Assembly: GCA_900548855.1 (NCBI GenBank)
Contig: URMF01000079.1
Coordinates: 1-9,092, forward strand
Direction of reading: 5' to 3'
Origin: an uncultured Eubacteriales bacterium
GTDB lineage: Bacteria; Bacillota; Clostridia; Lachnospirales; Lachnospiraceae
DNA: 9,092 bases
Translations under genes and position numbers: made by a program
The notes under the pieces: model-generated
What the model was told of the DNA's origin: nothing
The model's input: only the letters and a program-made list of their open reading frames with translations
Database searches by the model: none
Part shown: positions 6,391-9,092 of the stretch, piece after piece
How the letters are laid out: each line of letters starts with the position of its first letter
Numbering within the stretch: the stretch's first letter is position 1

Positions 6391-8982
6391 ATGGGTACAA
6401 TAGAATTTGATAAAAAAGGAATCAATATTAACGGAACATATAAAACATTACTTGCATCTTCTCTTTTTTATTTCAGAATACCTGAACAAAAATGGAATGA
6501 GAGAATGCAGCTTTTAAAAAAGGCCGGATATGATACGATTGATGTCTACTTCCCATGGAATTATCATGAAATAAATCCAGGTATATGGGATTTTTCCGAA
6601 AACAGGGACGTCAAAAAGTTCTTACAACTGGCAAAAGAGAATGCCTTAATGGTAATTGCACGTCCAGGACCTTATATCTGCTCAGAGTGGGATGGTGGTG
6701 CCATTCCTGCCTGGCTGTATGCTGATGATGTAAATGTCCGCCAAAATGATCCAGTGTTTCTCGAAAAGATAGGCGCCTGGTATGATAAAATACTCCCAAT
6801 TATAGCGGAGTTTCAAATCACCAATGGAGGAACTGTTTTTTGCTTACAGATAGAAAATGAACTGGATTATTTCCCATGTGCCAATCCTATTACTTATATG
6901 GAAAGAATAAAAGAAAGGGCAGAAGATTTGGGCATTAACATCCCAATGTTCTATTGCTGTGGACAGAATGACATGCTACGTAGTGGCGGACTGGTACCAG
7001 GATTAATTACAGCATATAATATTTACAGTGACTGGAATTCAGAGGGTTTGGAAAGAAGATGCCTTCATTTAAGGGAGGCCGTCCAAGAAAGAAATATGCC
7101 GTTTATAGTAACAGAGACCAATAGAGAACACAGTTATCTAAAACGGTTACTGGTTTGTGGAGCCAAGCTGGTCAGTCCTTATAATCAGACTGCTGGAACC
7201 ACTATGGAATATAACACAGGTATATCTAATTGGGGTGCAAGTGCCACGGAAGCTTTGTCACTTATGTCTGCAGATTATGATTTCAATTCTATGATTGGAG
7301 CAGCAGGTGAGGTCAATAAGGAGTTTTATGAGGCCAGATTACTTGCAGCACTTATACATGAATTCGGTGAGGACCTTGCAACGGCCAGACCGATTATCTC
7401 TAACGATGTAAGAATATGGGAAACATCAGGAAAACTACGTACGACTCCATCTCTCGTGATGAAAAATAAGAGTTTAGTTATTGCCTCAAATATTGTAGAT
7501 CAGGAATGCAATCAGAAGCTGGAAGTAGATAATGAAATTATAAATATAACATTACCATCCCAAAAGGCAAAGCTGTTACCAATCAGAATGCAGATGACGG
7601 ATGATGTAACTTTGATATGTACAAATCAGGAATTTGCATATTCATTACATAATGACAAAAAGGTTTACTGCTTTTACGGAGAAGGAACTGCAGAGTTCTG
7701 TATAAAAGTTGTTAACCTGAATCAAAGATATTATCTTGAGCCTGGCGAGAAAATTACAATCTCTGATATTGTAATCCGTTATGATACTACTGAAAATGTG
7801 GCTATGGGTTCAATCCCTGGATTACCAGAAGTTTCAGGTGATATTGAACATCAATATATAGAAACAAATATTTATAATTTCGAAAATGAACTAGTTCTCC
7901 CTAAAAAAGCTGATTTAGGAATGAAATGTCCCGTATTCATGGAAAAGCTAGGTATATACCGTGGAACTGCTTCATATGAGTTTAGTTTACCAAAGAAAAC
8001 AGATGTACTTTTAAAGAATGTATCTGATATCATTCAGATTTACCATGATGATAAATTTGACTCTGTATTTTACTCAGAGGGAATATGTCAAAGAAAGACA
8101 TTTACCGAAGGTAAATGGAGGATTGAAACAGAAATCTGGGGACATGATAACTTTGATGATATTCGTTGCCCTGCTCTTCACATGGGATCATTAAAAGGAA
8201 TCAATGGAATGATGCAAATCTATGGAGAAGAGGATATTACTGATGGATGGATTTATGATCTGGATGATTCTGAAATTCAAGAAAAGTATATGTTCCGGTA
8301 TAGTCCTTATCTTCCGTATGGGGGAATCGATGATTATAGATTGGCAGTGACTCCGTTTAAATGTGTCTATGACCGTTTTGTAAGCATTAATAAAGATATG
8401 GATGGATTGTTCCTTTACATAGAAAATGCAGAGGCTTTGATTTACGTTTATGTAAATGGAAAATATAGTGGGATTGTAGAACATTCGGATCCTTGGTTTG
8501 ATCTCAGTGATTATTTGCATGGTGATGGAAGAATAGAACTTACATTAAGAGTTATTCGTAGATTTGATACACAACATTTGAAAAAAGTTAAGCTTGTATA
8601 TGGAAAGCTAATCAGAAAAAATAGAATTGGCCTGGTAGATCCAATCAATTATCAATCGATAAAAAGTTTTAGGTCTCAATTACCTGTATATTTTGAAGAA
8701 GGTAATTGGTATGCATTAACCCCTGAAACAAAAACATATGAATATGACACAAGATTTATTTGGGAAGGAAAAAACCTGGAGATTTATGTTATTGCTGGAG
8801 GCCGTTTTGTGGGAAGAATGCTGGATGCTGAGGATTTCCCTAAAGTACGGGGAGGAGATGTATATTCAATATTTATTTGTAAGGAATGGTTGAAAAATCC
8901 ACCAGTTTTTCTATGCAGGGCATTGGGAAAAGAATCAGGGCTTTTTGCTTTAAAACAAAGAGAATATAATGGATTACTATGA
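6391..8982 (+). CDS. GH35-family beta-galactosidase-like glycoside hydrolase
   Basis: This 863-residue enzyme probably removes beta-linked galactose (or a related sugar) from the imported oligosaccharide. There is no signal peptide, so it acts in the cytoplasm. The GH35 barrel occupies about residues 10-330: YFPWNYHE (53-60), RPGPYICSEWDGG (91-103) and LQIENE (152-157), where E157 fits the acid/base. E242 in VTETN is the best nucleophile candidate, 85 residues on, as in known GH35 enzymes. YNQTAGT and DYDFNSMIGAAGE (295-307) match the end of the barrel. The C-terminal 500 residues look like beta-sandwich domains: GIYRGTASYEFSLP (521-534), a D-F-D-D...LKG segment near 587-603 and VYVNGKYSG (686-694). 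The nucleophile loop is divergent, since the usual aromatic W-F-D-H-W-G continuation is missing, so specificity is open. The SD (AAAGGA, 6373-6378) lies inside the end of the permease gene, 12 bases from the ATG. Confidence 0.88.
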   Translation: MGTIEFDKKGININGTYKTLLASSLFYFRIPEQKWNERMQLLKKAGYDTIDVYFPWNYHEINPGIWDFSENRDVKKFLQLAKENALMVIARPGPYICSEWDGGAIPAWLYADDVNVRQNDPVFLEKIGAWYDKILPIIAEFQITNGGTVFCLQIENELDYFPCANPITYMERIKERAEDLGINIPMFYCCGQNDMLRSGGLVPGLITAYNIYSDWNSEGLERRCLHLREAVQERNMPFIVTETNREHSYLKRLLVCGAKLVSPYNQTAGTTMEYNTGISNWGASATEALSLMSADYDFNSMIGAAGEVNKEFYEARLLAALIHEFGEDLATARPIISNDVRIWETSGKLRTTPSLVMKNKSLVIASNIVDQECNQKLEVDNEIINITLPSQKAKLLPIRMQMTDDVTLICTNQEFAYSLHNDKKVYCFYGEGTAEFCIKVVNLNQRYYLEPGEKITISDIVIRYDTTENVAMGSIPGLPEVSGDIEHQYIETNIYNFENELVLPKKADLGMKCPVFMEKLGIYRGTASYEFSLPKKTDVLLKNVSDIIQIYHDDKFDSVFYSEGICQRKTFTEGKWRIETEIWGHDNFDDIRCPALHMGSLKGINGMMQIYGEEDITDGWIYDLDDSEIQEKYMFRYSPYLPYGGIDDYRLAVTPFKCVYDRFVSINKDMDGLFLYIENAEALIYVYVNGKYSGIVEHSDPWFDLSDYLHGDGRIELTLRVIRRFDTQHLKKVKLVYGKLIRKNRIGLVDPINYQSIKSFRSQLPVYFEEGNWYALTPETKTYEYDTRFIWEGKNLEIYVIAGGRFVGRMLDAEDFPKVRGGDVYSIFICKEWLKNPPVFLCRALGKESGLFALKQREYNGLL

Positions 8983-9045
8983 TCTTTAAAAGTCTGAAAT
9001 TACGCTAGGAAAATGATATTTGCAATTTAAGCATATCCTTGGTCC

Positions 9046-9080
9046 GAAAGGGGCTGTAAAAAAAGTCCCTTATTAGAAAG
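9046..9080. repeat. Right copy of the terminal inverted repeat
   Basis: This is the inverted partner of 1-35, with a perfect 25-bp core at 9048-9072. On the plus strand AAGGGGC (9048-9054) can pair with GTCCCTT (9065-9071) across a 10-base A-rich loop, so it might also act as a weak 3' hairpin for the GH35 operon. No T-run follows. The 63 bases between the GH35 stop and this repeat hold no gene and no better terminator. Confidence 0.75.
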
Positions 9081-9092
9081 GGGCTGCTACAA
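9076..9092. repeat. Second, partial copy of the repeat start, cut by the window end
   Basis: GAAAGGGGCTG at 9046-9056 recurs exactly at 9076-9086, a 30-bp step, and then diverges to CTACAA. It may be the outer end of another related element or a tandem copy; the window stops before this can be judged. Confidence 0.5.

Noticed and set aside
8191..8520. 109-aa open frame on the minus strand
   Set aside because: It lies wholly inside the GH35 gene, has low-complexity Ile-rich composition and no recognisable motif.
1..9092. CRISPR array, rRNA, tRNA, prophage or toxin-antitoxin genes
   Set aside because: No regularly spaced repeats, RNA gene consensus or matching protein motifs were seen on either strand.

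Overview
The window looks like part of the chromosome of a low-GC Gram-positive bacterium, most likely a gut-type Clostridia/Lachnospiraceae. The evidence is AT-rich coding sequence, strong GGAGG-type ribosome sites, a lipoprotein-anchored binding protein with two MalF/MalG-type permeases but no local ATPase, and a TruA-like fragment of the style I associate with Lachnospiraceae. The family assignment is inference; no rRNA or marker gene is present to fix it.

Layout. The two ends carry the same sequence in opposite orientation: 25 bp are perfectly inverted between 9-33 and 9048-9072, and 31 of 35 positions match over 1-35 versus 9046-9080. The left margin (about 67-540) is richer in G+C than the kinase gene beside it. 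It holds an unidentified 114-residue minus-strand ORF and, next to it, a relic of about 22 codons of the tRNA pseudouridine synthase gene truA on the plus strand. A weak hairpin and an extended -10 promoter follow, and then a leader with a tandem 20/21-bp repeat.

The rest is a plus-strand sugar module in two transcription units. Unit 1 (784-2966) encodes a six-helix membrane sensor histidine kinase and a NarL/LuxR-type response regulator that overlaps it by 4 bases; it closes with a 13-bp terminator hairpin. Unit 2 (3225-8982) encodes a solute-binding lipoprotein, two ABC permeases and a large GH35-type beta-galactosidase-like enzyme without a signal peptide. Its promoter region has a good -10 box, a weak -35 box and a 14-bp inverted repeat at the predicted transcript start. 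A perfect 15-bp hairpin separates the binding-protein gene from the permeases.

Working model (inference): the kinase/regulator pair senses a saccharide or its consequence and controls unit 2. The binding protein and permeases import a galactose-containing oligosaccharide, energised by an ATPase encoded elsewhere (MsmK type), and the GH35 enzyme hydrolyses it in the cytoplasm. The inverted terminal repeats and the truA relic suggest that the locus has been rearranged or moved by mobile DNA, but no transposase or integrase is visible in the window.
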